Shown piece after piece: positions 9,046-17,673 of a stretch of 64,000 nucleotides of DNA (position 1 is the first letter of the stretch; the number at the start of each line of letters is the position of its first letter). Source of the DNA: JBFMFH01 sp040752275. GTDB taxonomy: Bacteria; Acidobacteriota; Vicinamibacteria; Vicinamibacterales; JAKQTR01. The notes beneath the pieces were generated by a model that was not told the DNA's origin, made no database searches, and saw only the letters and a list, made by a program, of their open reading frames with translations. The position numbers were made by a program, and so were the translations under genes. The stretch spans positions 1 through 64,000 of the forward strand of contig JBFMFH010000051.1 of the NCBI GenBank assembly GCA_040752275.1, given 5' to 3'.

Positions 9046-10218
9046 ATGAAACCTGCCCGCAAGACCACCGTGGCGTGTGCCCTCATCGTTCTCCTCACCC
9101 TGGCATGGACCAGGCCGTCGGCGCAGCAGGCGCCGGCGCGGCCGTTCAACGGCATCACGACCGGCGTGGGTGACCTGCACCGCCTGTCGGCGGCGCAGAC
9201 GCGCTCGATCAGCCCCGAGAACTTCACCGGCGACAAGGGTCGCGGCGGCACGGCGATTGAGGGGACCGGGGCGAACGCGGCGCGCGAGCTCGGCCGGGGT
9301 TGGAAGATCTCGCCCTCGGTCCGTATCAAGTCGAAGGAGACCTTCACGCTCGCCGACATCAAGGGTTCGGGCGCGATCCAGCACATCTGGATGACGCCGA
9401 CCGGCAACTGGCGTTTCTCGATCCTGCGCATGTACTGGGACGGCGAGACGACGCCCTCGGTGGAGGTGCCAGTGGGCGACTTCTTTGCGTCGGGCTGGGG
9501 GCGGTATGCGCAGGTGAACTCGCTTGCCGTCGCCGTGAACCCGGGCAGTGCCTTCAACAGCTACTGGACGATGCCCTTCCGCTCGTCGGCGCGCATCACG
9601 ATGGAGAACATCGCGGACGAGGACATGACGCTGTATTACCAGATCACGTACGCCGTCACCGACCCTGGCGCCGACGCTGCGTACCTCCATGCGCAGTTCA
9701 GGCGGACCAATCCCGTGCCGTACAAGGAGGTCTACACGCTGGTCGACGGCATCCGGGGAAACGGCCACTATGTCGGCACCCACATGAGCTGGGGCGTCAA
9801 CAACAACGGCTGGTGGGGCGAGGGCGAGATCAAGTTCTACATGGACGGCGACACCGACTTCGCCACCATTGTCGGGACGGGCACCGAGGACTACTTCTGC
9901 GGGTCGTACAACTTCGAGAACCGGCAGACGCGCCAGTACCAAGAGTTCACGACGCCCTACACCGGGATGCCGCTCGTCATCCGGCCGGACGGGGTCTATC
10001 AGTCACAGCAGCGGTTCAGCCTCTACCGCTGGCACATCACGGACCCGATCCGGTTCGCGCGCGATCTGCGCGTGACGATCCAGGCGCTCGGCTGGCGGAC
10101 CGGTGGGCGCTATCTGCCGCTCCAGGACGACATTGCGTCGGTGGCGTACTGGTATCAGACGGAGCCGCACGCGGCGTTTCCGAAGCTGCCGGCGAAAGAC
10201 GCGCTCGAGATTCAGTGA
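9046..10218 (+). CDS. GH172 (DUF2961) family protein
   Basis: A 390-residue exported protein of the DUF2961/GH172 family, whose characterised members act on alpha-fructofuranosides and difructose anhydrides or on D-arabinofuranosides. A Sec signal covers about residues 1-27 (CALIVLLTLAW, cleavage after SAQ). Family landmarks are SISPENFTGDKGRGG, GSGAIQHIWMT, RMYWDGE, VPVGDFFASG and GTGTEDYFCGSYNF; the glutamate in the last block is a likely catalytic residue. The true start is the ATG after CCGGAGGG. The frame stays open 917 codons further upstream, but only as a shadow of the GH116 gene. The divergent layout with GH116 suggests shared control of one glycan-degrading step. Substrate is unknown. 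Confidence 0.88.
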   Translation: MKPARKTTVACALIVLLTLAWTRPSAQQAPARPFNGITTGVGDLHRLSAAQTRSISPENFTGDKGRGGTAIEGTGANAARELGRGWKISPSVRIKSKETFTLADIKGSGAIQHIWMTPTGNWRFSILRMYWDGETTPSVEVPVGDFFASGWGRYAQVNSLAVAVNPGSAFNSYWTMPFRSSARITMENIADEDMTLYYQITYAVTDPGADAAYLHAQFRRTNPVPYKEVYTLVDGIRGNGHYVGTHMSWGVNNNGWWGEGEIKFYMDGDTDFATIVGTGTEDYFCGSYNFENRQTRQYQEFTTPYTGMPLVIRPDGVYQSQQRFSLYRWHITDPIRFARDLRVTIQALGWRTGGRYLPLQDDIASVAYWYQTEPHAAFPKLPAKDALEIQ

Positions 10219-10253
10219 GCGGCCGGCGCCCGGCGACAGCTAGCGCCCTTAAG

Positions 10254-11768
10254 TCAGGAGCCGAGAATCCTGATTCTGAAGCCCAGCTCGCGGGAGAGCG
10301 CCACCATCTCCTCGAAGATGTCACCGTACGCGACGGCGATGTGGTTCGAGAGGTAGTGCGCCATCAGCGTATCGCGCCCGATGTGGAGATCGGCGGCCAT
10401 GAAGGGCCACTGGCGTGTCGTGCCCTCCCACCAGGCGTCGCGCGTGGTCTCGGGGAGCTTGACCGCCTCGCCACGGCCGATGTCCATCCACAGCGCCTCG
10501 TCCTTGATGTAGCAGCGGGACCAGGTGATCGGCCCGGGGAGGCTCTCGCCGGCAAAGGTCCCGCCTGGAATTGGGAAGTACAGGCTGGGCTGGCGGTAGC
10601 TGTGCGTACCTTCGAGCGTGGACGGATCGTGGTTGAAGGCGTAGGCGCCGCAGGACCCCGAGTTGAGGAGCACCCATAGGAACCGGCCGTCGTGCTCCGC
10701 GCCCCAACGCACGTCGTGGAACATGACCGCCTGGTGCAACCCCTTGGCCGCGAGCAAGCGCTTCATCATCTCCATCGGTATCGCGTTACCTTGGTCGGCC
10801 TCGGTCGCGCAGGCGATCGTGTCGCCGCTTGACTCAGGCCTGCAGGTCGAGTTGAACAGGCCCTCGGCGAAGTCGGAGGGCGGGCGCAGCGGAATCAGGC
10901 CGAGCTGGTACTGCCATCCGAGGCAGTCTGCCTTGTACTCGTCGAGCAGATCCAGAACGGCGAGGTAGTCGCGAAGTTGTTCGCGTGTCGCGTCCTCGGT
11001 GAAATCGGCCGCACCCGCCTCGCCCCAGTGAAAGGTCACGCCCGCCTGCTTCACGAAGGCAAGCGCAGCGTCCACGCGGGCGTCCTTCAGTTGGCGGCCG
11101 CGGTGAATCACCCAAGCCTGATCCACCTTGTGCTCGGTGAAGCCGTGGCGGTGCAGCAGCCGGGGCCCGAAGTACCCGTTAATCATGCCCATCGACGTGT
11201 CGCCGAGCATGAGGATGAGGGCCCGGCGCGCGCGAAACTGGCGGGCGACTTCGCCGGCCAGCGCTCCGGCACTGCTGGACACCGGCGCGTCACAGGCAAT
11301 CTCGTCCGTGCTGTAGTCGATGCGACCTGTCGTGCACCACTGGTCGAGTCTCGCCATGAAGACCGGATCGGCCGTCCAGTCGAAGGCGTCGGTCCACACG
11401 CGCGAGAACGGCCGGCCCAGGCTCTCGAGGCATGCGCCAGTATTCAGCAGTCCGACGAGACCCGGCCACTGACCGGAAAAATTGCTGGCCAACAGCAGCG
11501 GATTGCTCTTGCCGACAACGCCTTCAGTGGTGTGGGGACCGTAGAACCAGTGGACGCAGATGCCGATCATCGGGTCGTCGATCGGGCCGAGCTTCTCGAT
11601 GGCGTGATGCGGCTTCGTCAGGAAGCCATCGACGAGGTAGGGCTCGCGTCCGAGCTTCCTGAGCGCGGCCTCCATCTGCCGCGTGGCTGCAGTCACACTC
11701 GGCAGGGCGAGTTCGTTCGGGATGTCCCGGCCGTCACCCGGCCAGAACAGGGCGACTTGCTGCGTCAC
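10254..11768 (-). CDS. L-fucose/L-arabinose isomerase-like protein
   Basis: A 504-residue cytoplasmic protein of the fucose isomerase superfamily, which interconverts aldoses and ketoses using a divalent metal. The N-terminal part has the Rossmann-like layout (WFYGPHTTEGVVGK, SNFSGQWPGLVGLLNTG). The C-terminal half has the sugar-isomerase features GWQYQLGLIP, a conserved acidic ATEADQGNAIPMEMM and HDVRWG. The start is GTG at 11768, preceded by GGAGG at a five-base gap; the longer open frame upstream lies over the next gene. It is the last gene after a sugar ABC importer, 28 bases away, so it probably handles the imported sugar. No kinase or aldolase follows, and the true substrate (fucose, arabinose or other) is open. 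Confidence 0.82.
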   Translation of the reverse strand: MTQQVALFWPGDGRDIPNELALPSVTAATRQMEAALRKLGREPYLVDGFLTKPHHAIEKLGPIDDPMIGICVHWFYGPHTTEGVVGKSNPLLLASNFSGQWPGLVGLLNTGACLESLGRPFSRVWTDAFDWTADPVFMARLDQWCTTGRIDYSTDEIACDAPVSSSAGALAGEVARQFRARRALILMLGDTSMGMINGYFGPRLLHRHGFTEHKVDQAWVIHRGRQLKDARVDAALAFVKQAGVTFHWGEAGAADFTEDATREQLRDYLAVLDLLDEYKADCLGWQYQLGLIPLRPPSDFAEGLFNSTCRPESSGDTIACATEADQGNAIPMEMMKRLLAAKGLHQAVMFHDVRWGAEHDGRFLWVLLNSGSCGAYAFNHDPSTLEGTHSYRQPSLYFPIPGGTFAGESLPGPITWSRCYIKDEALWMDIGRGEAVKLPETTRDAWWEGTTRQWPFMAADLHIGRDTLMAHYLSNHIAVAYGDIFEEMVALSRELGFRIRILGS

Positions 11769-11796
11769 GGTTGCCTCCGGCTGTCCCTGACCTGCC

Positions 11797-12759
11797 CTAT
11801 CTGATCTCCTGGCCGCCCCGCTCGACGTTGTCGCGCGTGAACAGCCGTGTGCCGAGCACGATTCTCTTCGGGACCGTCTCTCCGCGGAGAATCGCCAGCG
11901 CACGATCGATGGCCTCGGCGCCCCCGGTCGGATACAGGAACGTGGCGTCGAGCATGCCCTGCCGGACGTACTGCTGTCCCTCGTGCGGCAGTGCGTCGAT
12001 CCCGACGAAAACCATCTCCTTCTCCCGTCCGGCCGCGCGCGCGGCCAGCCAGGCGCCATGGGCGCCGGGGTCGTTGTGGGCGTACACGGCGTCGATCGTC
12101 GGGCTCGTGGCGAGCGCGGACTCCATCTCGCGACGGGCGTTGGGCTCGAGCCACTGCATCTCGCCGGCGAACACGACCTTCAGATCCGGATGCGCGGCGA
12201 GGTCGACGCCTTCGAGAAAGCCCCGGTTCCGGTCCTGACCCGGCGTCGACGTCATCAGTCCCTTCAGCTCGACGATGGCGCCCCGGCCTCCGAGTCTGTG
12301 CGCGATCCAAGCGCCGGCCTCGCGGCCGATTCGCACGTTGTCGGCGCCGATGAACGTCGTGTACTGGTCGCCCTGCACCTCGCGATCCAGGACGATGACG
12401 GGGAGGCCCTGCTGGTAGGCATCGGCTACCGGCCTGGTCAGGGGCGCGGCCTCCTTCGGGCTGATGATGATGAGGTCGACGCCCTGGTCGACGAACTCCT
12501 CGACTTGTGCCCGCTGGGTGAGGGAGTTGTTCTGGGCGTCCTTGAAGATGAGCGTCAGGTTGGGGTGTTTGGCGGCGGCTTCCCGGACGTCGGCATTCAT
12601 CTGCACGCGCCAGGGTTCGCCGAGATTGCACTGGCTCATGCCGATCACCCACGGATCGTCGGCCGTGCCGGCGTGCCGCACACGCGAGACCGAACCGCAG
12701 CCCACGGCGGCCGCGGCAAGCACGCAGGCGAGCACGGTAGCGGATCGGCGACGCCTCAT
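11797..12759 (-). CDS. Sugar ABC transporter substrate-binding lipoprotein
   Basis: A 320-residue periplasmic binding protein of the ribose/galactose type (Peripla_BP_4). It begins MRRRRSATVLACVLAAAA and has a lipobox ending AVGC near residue 20, so the mature protein is probably lipid-anchored. Family motifs include VIGMSQCNLGEPWRVQMN, DLIIISPKEAAPLT, PVIVLDRE, FIGADNVRIGREAGAW and VYAHNDPGAHGAW. The ATG overlaps the permease stop (ATGA), indicating translational coupling. The downstream neighbour is the isomerase-like gene. It captures a monosaccharide for the permease. The ligand is not predictable from the sequence, although the isomerase suggests a deoxy or pentose sugar. Confidence 0.92.
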   Translation of the reverse strand: MRRRRSATVLACVLAAAAVGCGSVSRVRHAGTADDPWVIGMSQCNLGEPWRVQMNADVREAAAKHPNLTLIFKDAQNNSLTQRAQVEEFVDQGVDLIIISPKEAAPLTRPVADAYQQGLPVIVLDREVQGDQYTTFIGADNVRIGREAGAWIAHRLGGRGAIVELKGLMTSTPGQDRNRGFLEGVDLAAHPDLKVVFAGEMQWLEPNARREMESALATSPTIDAVYAHNDPGAHGAWLAARAAGREKEMVFVGIDALPHEGQQYVRQGMLDATFLYPTGGAEAIDRALAILRGETVPKRIVLGTRLFTRDNVERGGQEIR

Positions 12760-13769
12760 GCCCGCGATCCTCCCCTCCGGCCGCGCTGGAACAACACGGC
12801 GCAGATGATGATGGTGCCGGTCAGCATCAAGCGCGTGGCCTCGGGTGCCGCATTGAGCGACAGGATCTTCTGGAGGTAGCCGATCGTCAACGTTCCGATC
12901 AGCGTCAGCACGACGCTTCCCCTTCCGCCGGCCAGCGGCGTGCCCCCGATGACGACCATCGCGATGGCGTCCAGCTCGTAGCCCATGCCCGTCTCCGGAT
13001 CGCCGTGCGTCTCCTGGGCCGCCTGACAGATGCCGGCCACCGCGGCGAACATCCCCGAGAGCGCGTAGGCCACGAGGAGGGTACTGCGAACCGGCACGCC
13101 GGACAACCGGGCCGCCTCTTCGTTGCCGCCCACCGCATAGAGATGCCGGCCGAGTCGCAGGCGCGAGAGCACGAGCCACGTGACCAGCACGCACGCGAGG
13201 AACACGAGGGTCACCAGCGACACGTTGCCGCCCAGCACGCGGCTGTCAATCAGGCCGAACGCGGGCGGCAGGGGCACCAGGCGGGATGTGCCGTCTGCGG
13301 CCGTCACGTAGTTCGTGATCTTCATGCCCCCCGAGATCACCTTGGCGGCGCCGCGGGCGAAGACCATCATCGCGAGGGTGACGATGAAGGGCTGGATGCG
13401 CATCCTGGCCACGAGCGTCCCGGAGACCGATCCGAGTGCAGCGCCGGCGGCGAGCACGACCGGGATGGCAAGAGCCGCGGGCCAGCCAGCGGGCAACGTG
13501 AGCCAGGCGAACGACACCGCCGCGAGTGCCATCACACTGCTGACCGACAGGTCGATGCCGGCGGTGATGATCACGACCGTCATGCCGCAGGCCAGCATGC
13601 CGAACACCGACACCTGCCGCAGCATGTCGCGGTGCACGCTCCACCGGAAGAAGGCGCCGTCGGCATTGAACGCGGCGCCAACGACCAGCATGAACGCCAG
13701 AGCCATGAGCGCCCGCGCGACCGGCGTCGCCCACCACTCTCGTGCGTGTGCGCGCCGATCGGCGGTCAT
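12756..13769 (-). CDS. Sugar ABC transporter permease (RbsC type)
   Basis: A 337-residue inner-membrane protein with many hydrophobic helices, starting MTADRRAHAREWW. It carries the family landmarks GMTVVIITAGIDLSVSS, AFNADGAFF and the C-terminal VVIGGTPLAGGRGSV. It would dimerise and pair with the RbsA-type ATPase encoded just upstream. The start codon overlaps the ATPase stop as ATGA, and its own stop overlaps the binding-protein start in the same way. The longer open frame upstream of this Met overlaps the ATPase and is not used. No second permease gene is present, consistent with a homodimeric channel. Confidence 0.92.
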   Translation of the reverse strand: MTADRRAHAREWWATPVARALMALAFMLVVGAAFNADGAFFRWSVHRDMLRQVSVFGMLACGMTVVIITAGIDLSVSSVMALAAVSFAWLTLPAGWPAALAIPVVLAAGAALGSVSGTLVARMRIQPFIVTLAMMVFARGAAKVISGGMKITNYVTAADGTSRLVPLPPAFGLIDSRVLGGNVSLVTLVFLACVLVTWLVLSRLRLGRHLYAVGGNEEAARLSGVPVRSTLLVAYALSGMFAAVAGICQAAQETHGDPETGMGYELDAIAMVVIGGTPLAGGRGSVVLTLIGTLTIGYLQKILSLNAAPEATRLMLTGTIIICAVLFQRGRRGGSRA

Positions 13770-15310
13770 GCCGCCCCTCCGAACGCGGCCGATCCGCCGT
13801 GGCCCATCGCGGCGGCGAGGATGGCGTCCTTGGAGGTCCCGTCTCGGCCGAGTTCCGACACGACGCGGCCTCGATGCATGACGAGGATCCTGTCGGCGAG
13901 CCACAGCAGCTCATCCAGCTCGGATGTGATGAGCACCACCGCGATGCCCCGCTCCGCCCAGGCGCCGACGAGGCGGTAGATGTCGGCCTTGGCTGCGACG
14001 TCGATGCCGCGCGTCGGTTCGTCGAGCAGCAGCAGTCTCGGTTCGGCGAGCAGGCAGCGGGCCAAACAGGTCTTCTGCTGGTTTCCACCCGAGAGGGTGC
14101 GGACAGGCGCGTCGAGGGATAAAGCGTCGAGCGACACCCCGCCTATCGTCGCCAGGACCGCCGTACGCTCGGCGGCGTATCGGATCCAGCCCAGACGAGA
14201 GCTCAAGCGCCCGAGGCTGGACAGGCTGACGTTGTGGAGGACGCTCATGTCGGGAGCCAGGCCGAGCGCGTTCCGATCTGAGGCCAGCAAGACGACGCCC
14301 CGTTCGATGGACTCTCGCGGGCTGCGCATCGGAAACGGCTCGCCCAGGAGGCTCGCGGTGCCACTCGCGCGCGGCCCGAGAGCGCCAAACACGGCGTGCA
14401 GGACTTCGCTCGCACCCGAACCGCGGAGTCCCGCAAGTCCCAGCACTTCACCCCGGCCGACGGTAAACGACAGGCCGTCCACGACCGCGCGGGAGGGCAC
14501 CGTGGCATGGGCCACACGCAGGTCCTGCACCGCGAAGGCCGTTTCCCGATCCGCCCGGGATCGTGGAGCCGTGGTGGCTGTCAGGTCCCGGCCGACCATC
14601 AGGGAAACCAACGCCGCAGGCGGGAGCCGATCCGGCTCGGACGTTCCCACCAACCGCCCATCCCTGAGCACGGAGATCCGATCGGCGAGACGGTAGATCT
14701 CGTCCATGCGGTGCGTGATGTAGATGATGGCCCGTCCCTGACGCTTGAGGGCGTCAATTCGCGCGAAGAGCGCACCGGCTTCAGCCTCGTTCAAGGCACT
14801 CGTCGGCTCGTCGAAGATGACCAGGCGCGAGTCTCGGGCAAGCGCCCGCGCAATCTCCAGCATCTGCCGGCTGGAGAGCGGGAGCTCCTCCGCCAGTTGA
14901 TCCGGCCGGCAATCGAGATGCGCCTCGGCGAGCAGGCGGGCGGCCTCGCTTGTCTGGGTGCCGCCGTCCACGCGGCCAAACCGGCCCGTGACCTCCCGGC
15001 CGAGAAACAGGTTGTCGGCCACGCTCATCGTCGGCACGAGGGAGAGTTCCTGGTGGATGGTGGCGATGCCGGCCCGGGCGGCCTCGCCGGGCCCGGCAAA
15101 GCGCCGGGGCCGGCCCTCCACGAACAGCTCACCGGAGAAGACCGTGTGGACGCCGGACAGGATCCTGATGAGCGTGCTCTTGCCGGCGCCGTTCTCGCCC
15201 GCCAGCACGTGCACCTCTCCCGGCAGGACATCGAGATCGACACTGTGGAGGACCTCGACGGCCCCGAATGCCTTGCGGATCCCGCGCGCCGCGACGATTG
15301 GCTCCGGCAC
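13766..15310 (-). CDS. Sugar ABC transporter ATP-binding protein (RbsA type, two NBDs)
   Basis: A 514-residue tandem ATPase of the RbsA/MglA/XylG type. The first nucleotide-binding domain has Walker A GENGAGKST, signature LSSRQMLEIARA and Walker B RLVIFDEPTSAL. The second has the usual degenerate P-loop of this family (GLRGSGASEVL), with signature LSGGNQQKTCLARC and LLLLDEPTRGIDVAAK. I chose GTG at 15310 (VPEPIVAARGIRKAFGA) because the earlier in-frame Met lies in non-homologous sequence over the divergent gene, and GGGAG lies eight bases upstream. It is the first gene of the importer operon, divergent from the pyrimidine cluster with a 112-base shared control region. No regulator gene is adjacent. 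Confidence 0.92.
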   Translation of the reverse strand: MPEPIVAARGIRKAFGAVEVLHSVDLDVLPGEVHVLAGENGAGKSTLIRILSGVHTVFSGELFVEGRPRRFAGPGEAARAGIATIHQELSLVPTMSVADNLFLGREVTGRFGRVDGGTQTSEAARLLAEAHLDCRPDQLAEELPLSSRQMLEIARALARDSRLVIFDEPTSALNEAEAGALFARIDALKRQGRAIIYITHRMDEIYRLADRISVLRDGRLVGTSEPDRLPPAALVSLMVGRDLTATTAPRSRADRETAFAVQDLRVAHATVPSRAVVDGLSFTVGRGEVLGLAGLRGSGASEVLHAVFGALGPRASGTASLLGEPFPMRSPRESIERGVVLLASDRNALGLAPDMSVLHNVSLSSLGRLSSRLGWIRYAAERTAVLATIGGVSLDALSLDAPVRTLSGGNQQKTCLARCLLAEPRLLLLDEPTRGIDVAAKADIYRLVGAWAERGIAVVLITSELDELLWLADRILVMHRGRVVSELGRDGTSKDAILAAAMGHGGSAAFGGAA

Positions 15311-15422
15311 CGATCGGCTCCCGATGCATGGGCCTGGCTTCGGCCCGCCGCGCCGGATGGATTCTATGCCGACTTCGTGCTTCGGTGTAGGATCTCCCGC
15401 ACGCAACCAGGAGGGAGATCCG

Positions 15423-16292
15423 ATGCCCCGACGCGTGCGCTGCGGTCTCATTCAGGCCTCGAACGTGTGTGGGCCTGAGGCCGGCCTGCCGAAGATCAAG
15501 AAGGCGATGATCGATAAACACGTCAAGCTCATTGCCGAGGCGGCCAGGAAGAAGGTCCGGATTCTCTGCCTGCAGGAACTGTTCTACGGCCCGTACTTCT
15601 GCGCCGAGCAGGAGACGCGGTGGTACCACCTGACCGAGCGCGTGCCAGATGGTCCGACAGTGAGCCTGATGCGCAAGCTGGCGCGCAGACACGGCATGGT
15701 CATTGTCGTGCCGGTCTACGAGGAGGAGCAGGCGGGGATCTACTACAACACGGCGGCCGTCATCGATGCTGACGGCTCGTTCCTGGGCAAGTACCGCAAG
15801 ACGCACATCCCGCACTGCAAGCCCGGCTTCTGGGAGAAGTTCTACTTCCGCCCCGGGAACCTCGGCTACCCCGTCTTCGAGACCGCGTTCGCCAAGGTCG
15901 GTGTGTACATCTGCTACGACCGGCACTTTCCCGAGGGTGCCCGGGCGCTCGGCCTGAACGGCGCCGAGATCGTGCTCAATCCTTCGGCAACGGTGGCGGG
16001 CCTGTCCGAGTATCTCTGGAAGCTGGAGCAACCGGCCCACGCGGTGGCGAACGGCTACTTCGTCGGGGCCATCAACCGGGTGGGCACCGAAGCGCCCTGG
16101 AACATCGGCGAGTTCTACGGCCAGAGCTACTTCTGCGATCCGCGCGGGCGGATCGTGGCCGAAGCCCCGCGCGACAGAGACGCCCTGGTCGTTGCCGACC
16201 TCGATTTGTCGATGATCGACGAGGTCAGGTCCGTCTGGCAGTTCTACCGGGATCGCCGGCCCGACGCCTATGAACGGCTCGTCGAGCCGTGA
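15423..16292 (+). CDS. Beta-ureidopropionase / N-carbamoyl amidohydrolase (nitrilase family)
   Basis: A 289-residue carbon-nitrogen hydrolase with the full Glu-Lys-Cys set: Glu52 (LQELFYGP), Lys126 (GKYRKTHIP) and Cys164 (YICYDRHFPEG). FFxPGNLGYPVF-type and PSATVAGLSEYLW-type stretches are typical of N-carbamoyl-beta-alanine or N-carbamoylputrescine amidases. Context favours ureidopropionase: it opens a cluster with a dihydropyrimidine dehydrogenase subunit and dihydropyrimidinase. It would release beta-alanine (or 3-aminoisobutyrate), CO2 and ammonia. An AGGAGGG site lies six bases before the ATG, and a TAGGAT box at 15388-15393 could be its -10 element. It is cytoplasmic. The frame is open further upstream, but only over the divergent ABC gene. 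Confidence 0.88.
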   Translation: MPRRVRCGLIQASNVCGPEAGLPKIKKAMIDKHVKLIAEAARKKVRILCLQELFYGPYFCAEQETRWYHLTERVPDGPTVSLMRKLARRHGMVIVVPVYEEEQAGIYYNTAAVIDADGSFLGKYRKTHIPHCKPGFWEKFYFRPGNLGYPVFETAFAKVGVYICYDRHFPEGARALGLNGAEIVLNPSATVAGLSEYLWKLEQPAHAVANGYFVGAINRVGTEAPWNIGEFYGQSYFCDPRGRIVAEAPRDRDALVVADLDLSMIDEVRSVWQFYRDRRPDAYERLVEP

Positions 16293-16307
16293 GGGTCGGC
16301 CACGGGC

Positions 16308-16342
16308 GGGATTCGGGATTCGGGGTTCGGGATTCGGGACCC
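16308..16342 (+). repeat. Tandem 7-mer repeat, five units
   Basis: Five consecutive heptamers of the form GGGATTC (one GGGGTTC, one GGGACCC), starting 15 bases after the stop of the ureidopropionase gene. The complementary unit appears at 34098-34121. It lies between two genes of the pyrimidine cluster. Confidence 0.9.
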
Positions 16343-16360
16343 GGAAGAGATACCTGTTTC

Positions 16361-16369
16361 TGGTATGCT
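16361..16369 (+). promoter_or_regulatory. Possible extended -10 promoter for preA-like gene
   Basis: TGGTATGCT is an extended -10 pattern (TG, one base, then a TATAAT-like hexamer). It lies 32 bases before the preA-like ATG and directly follows the 7-mer repeat. No convincing -35 box is seen. If real, the downstream pyrimidine genes have an internal start separate from the first gene. Confidence 0.3.
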
Positions 16370-16401
16370 CCGGGAACATCCGACACAGGGCAGGGAATTC
16401 G

Positions 16402-17535
16402 ATGAGCATCGACCTTTCGGTGTCATTCACAGGGATCCGCTTCGAGAACCCGTTCATGCTGGCGTCGGCGCCGCCGACGGAGTCGGAGACAAACATCCTG
16501 CATGCGTTCGAAGCAGGATGGGGTGGCGTGGTCACCAAGACCATCGGGATGCACCCGGTCGTGAATGTGGCCGGACCGAAGACGAAGTTCCTCCGCTACT
16601 ACCCGGAGAACAACACGCTCTCGATGAACAAGGGTCGCGGCGGCCAGTTGCACTCGTCGTGGAACTGGGAGCTCATTTCGGAGAAGCCGCTGGACTGGTG
16701 GGTGCCGCGCATCGAGCGACTCAAGCGGGCGTTCCCCAACCGTGTTCTGATTGCCTCGATCATGGCCGGGTCCGGCAGTGAGACGGAGCTCGATCACTGG
16801 CGCACCCTCGCGCGAGCGTGCCAGGACGCGGGCGCCGACGGGCTGGAGCTGAATCTCTCCTGCCCGCACATGGACCGCCCGGACATGGGCTCGAACATCG
16901 GCAAGGACCAGGGCCTGTGCTCCTTCGTCACCCAGGTGGTCAAGGAGGTGGCGCGCGTGCCGGTGTGGGCCAAGCTGACACCCGCCACCGCCGACATCGT
17001 GCTCGAGGCGGGCGCCGTGTTTCGCGGCGGCGCTGATGCCGTGTCGTCGTCCAACACCTTTCCGTCGCTGCCGCTGATCGACCCCGAGACCCTCGAGTTC
17101 GAGATTCACGTGGATGGCTACGTGTCGCTGGGCGGTCTCGGCGGTCCGGCGATCCTGCCGCTGTCGCTGGCGAAGATGTCACAGATGACACAGGCCTTCC
17201 CCGACAAGGCGTTCTCGGGAGTCGGCGGCATCTCGGACTTCTCCCACGCCGTCAACTACTTCCTGCTGGGCTGCGGGACGGTGCAGGTCGGGACCGCGGC
17301 GATGCTGGACAAGGCCGTCGGCCCGAACGTCATCAAGCGGCTGCTGGCAGGCTACGCTGAGTTCCTCGAGCGTCACGCCAGTCGTGGATGGACGTGTCTG
17401 GAGGACTTTCGAGGCCTCCGCCGCGACCGCATCGTGGCACAATCCCGGATCCGCCGTCCCGATCGGGCCGACTACCAGGGCGGCTACGAGGTCCACGAGG
17501 GATACGCGCCGCCCGAGGGCAGGGACGATGCGTGA
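16402..17535 (+). CDS. PreA-like dihydropyrimidine dehydrogenase subunit lacking the ferredoxin domain
   Basis: A 377-residue FMN-binding TIM barrel of the dihydroorotate/dihydropyrimidine dehydrogenase family. It opens MSIDLSVSFTGIRFENPF and has GWGGVVTKTIG, VLIASIMAGSG, ELNLSCPHMDRPDMGSNIG and GVGGISDF, close to the PreA pattern. Bacterial PreA normally continues into a C-terminal segment with two 4Fe-4S clusters. Here the protein stops where that would begin and has no C-terminal CxxCxxC motif. No preT partner gene is in the window. It would reduce uracil/thymine to the dihydro form, with an unknown electron donor. A catabolic role is inferred from the adjoining hydantoinase-type gene. The ATG follows GGCAGGGA. 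Confidence 0.85.
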   Translation: MSIDLSVSFTGIRFENPFMLASAPPTESETNILHAFEAGWGGVVTKTIGMHPVVNVAGPKTKFLRYYPENNTLSMNKGRGGQLHSSWNWELISEKPLDWWVPRIERLKRAFPNRVLIASIMAGSGSETELDHWRTLARACQDAGADGLELNLSCPHMDRPDMGSNIGKDQGLCSFVTQVVKEVARVPVWAKLTPATADIVLEAGAVFRGGADAVSSSNTFPSLPLIDPETLEFEIHVDGYVSLGGLGGPAILPLSLAKMSQMTQAFPDKAFSGVGGISDFSHAVNYFLLGCGTVQVGTAAMLDKAVGPNVIKRLLAGYAEFLERHASRGWTCLEDFRGLRRDRIVAQSRIRRPDRADYQGGYEVHEGYAPPEGRDDA

Positions 17536-17559
17536 GATGCGTCTTGCCGGCTTGCACCT

Positions 17560-17600
17560 TGCCGCGCCGAAGCCGGCCATGGCGAAGGCGGGCGAGCGGG
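17560..17600 (-). repeat. Dispersed intergenic repeat core, inside the pyrimidine cluster
   Basis: Read on the minus strand, this 41-base stretch begins CCCGCTCGCCCGCC, contains TCGCC, and ends GCTTCGGCGCGGCA. The same three blocks occur at 61774-61813 on the plus strand, 33 of about 41 positions identical by eye, and a related core occurs at 23633-23670. It fills most of the gap between the preA-like and dihydropyrimidinase genes. Confidence 0.6.
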
Positions 17601-17673
17601 CCTGCGAATGTGACGTTCGCCCCGCATCGCGGATTGCGACCCACGATCATCGCGCCAATACGAGGAGGCCCAT

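Noticed and set aside
14396..14480. Degenerate P-loop in the second ATPase domain of the RbsA-type protein
   Set aside because: A non-canonical second Walker A is common in RbsA/MglA-type proteins and is not a sign of decay.
16402..17535. Missing active-site cysteine relative to mammalian dihydropyrimidine dehydrogenase (SNIG in place of ACG)
   Set aside because: As I recall it, E. coli PreA also lacks cysteine at this place (GSDVG), so this looks normal for the bacterial family rather than a defect.
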